Source: Echinostoma caproni
Lineage: Eukaryota > Platyhelminthes > Trematoda > Plagiorchiida > Echinostomatidae
NCBI GenBank assembly: GCA_900618425.1
Contig: UZAN01040676.1
Coordinates: forward strand, 11,949-44,404
Length of the DNA: 32,456 bases
Reading direction: 5' to 3'
The position numbers were made by a program, and so were the translations under genes. Positions 31,786 to 32,456 of this stretch are shown one piece after another. The notes below the pieces were generated by a model that searched no databases, was not told where the DNA came from, and worked only from the letters and a program-made list of their open reading frames with translations. Each line of letters starts with the position of its first letter. Positions within the stretch are counted from its first letter, which is position 1.

Positions 31786-32080
31786 TTGTTTGGATTCGAT
31801 TGATCAGAGGCACCAAGTAATCTTGATGGTCTTGGATGTCTTTCACTCCTTGGAAGATAGTCAATGCCCACGAAGTAATGCATTCAAATGCGATAATCTA
31901 AATTGATTGAGCCATTCGCACAAGGTGATAACCATCGACCGTGTAGCTCAGGGGTAAGGCTTTGAAGTCTCGGCTCGACTGTTCGCGGCTCGAGTCCTGA
32001 TAGGGACACAAAATGACGAGTTCAAAACAGGACGAAACAGCTCGTTGTGCTCTTTGTTGCTTATCACAAGCATTTTCACA
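31786..32080 (+). repeat. SINE-B, copy 5, with one arm lost
   Basis: The left arm and centre start near 31790 (ATTGATCAGAGGCACCAAGT, as in copy 2) and run to AATGCATTCAAATGCGATAA at about 31878. The second inverted arm is missing, and the sequence jumps to CTAAATTGATTGAGCCATTC, the junction that precedes the head in copy 4. The head keeps CCGTGTAGCTCAGGGGTAAG (about 31939-31958) and CGGCTCGAGTCCTGATAGGG, followed by GACGAAACAGCTCG and GCTCTTTGTTGCT. The tail ends earlier than in copies 2-4. Confidence 0.75.
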
Positions 32081-32456
32081 TTGCCTATTGCAGTCGGTTA
32101 GGTTACTCACAGGATGTTCTATACACTGTCCTTCAAACGGTTATCAAATCTGGGTGGTTACCTGTTATGCATTCAAATTGTTCAATCAGTTAGCTAGCTG
32201 AGACAAAAGTAAATCTGCTGGAAAAAGATCACTGTGACGAGCAGATTGTTGACAGTATTTCAGCTAGGAGCAAACGGTAGAGTAATCATGCAGGTCAAAT
32301 TGAAAATTAGTGGAGGCAGGGATTGAAACGATCAGGAAGAGATCTGTAGGATTTAATCGTAAGATCCCATTGGAAAAAACAACATTCGTGGAATTTATGT
32401 TCTGACTGCGGTCAATTATGGACATCATAGTGCTTGTTCCGTTCCTTAGTTTGCAA
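32081..32456. other. Unassigned end of window
   Basis: No coding or repeat feature recognised. Confidence 0.4.

Noticed and set aside
1..32456. CRISPR arrays, prokaryotic operons, phage genes, rRNA genes or functional tRNA genes
   Set aside because: No regularly spaced repeats, no gene packing with ribosome binding sites, no rRNA-like sequence, and all tRNA-like stretches fail to close as cloverleaves.

Overview
The window reads as non-coding, repeat-rich DNA from an animal nuclear genome, taken from a draft assembly (one ambiguous base, N, at 19286). No open frame exceeds 200 codons, there is no operon-like packing, and every recognisable protein-coding stretch is a decayed transposable element. 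The element mix suggests a flatworm, most likely a digenean fluke: CR1-like non-LTR retrotransposons with the reading 'SPVIFPG' near the C-terminus, a GIY-YIG fragment of Penelope type, Ty3/Gypsy, mariner and several tRNA-derived short repeats. That placement is inference from remembered element families, not from a search.

Layout. 1-2200: minus-strand CR1 fragment (65-400), an unrecognised 122-codon frame, a fold-back SINE-A element (1345-1640) and a SINE-C copy (2009-2160). 2200-8100: mostly unidentified DNA with SINE-C (4315-4480), fold-back SINE-A (4756-5187), palindromic SINE-B (6815-7190) and weaker tRNA-like stretches. 8100-8424: 3' end of a CR1-like element with an ACAAT-type tail, followed by a possible 47-base exon. 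11200-12580: a 110-base hairpin, a G-quadruplex motif, a monomeric SINE-A and a complete fold-back SINE-A bounded by a 12-base direct repeat. 14535-15960, and perhaps to 17001: a broken minus-strand CR1-like reverse transcriptase. 17.6-20.2 kb: simple repeats. 21.8-22.25 kb: palindromic SINE-B. 23.1-25 kb: a possible exon, then a Gypsy RNase H fragment, an inverted repeat and a mariner transposase fragment within about 1 kb. 26.9-28.9 kb: a possible exon, a nested SINE-B locus and a second CR1 3' copy. 29.8-30.2 kb: Penelope-like endonuclease fragment. 31.2-32.1 kb: SINE-C and SINE-B.

There is no evidence that any element here is active, and no cooperating gene set. If the three exon-like stretches (8490-8536, 23161-23347, 26954-27048, all plus strand) are real, the window could lie in long introns of one or more plus-strand genes; this is unproven. 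The most notable structure is a set of tRNA-derived repeats with built-in inverted arms. One copy, 12098-12564, sits between 12-base direct repeats, which suggests that the whole fold-back composite, and not just a SINE monomer, was inserted as a unit.
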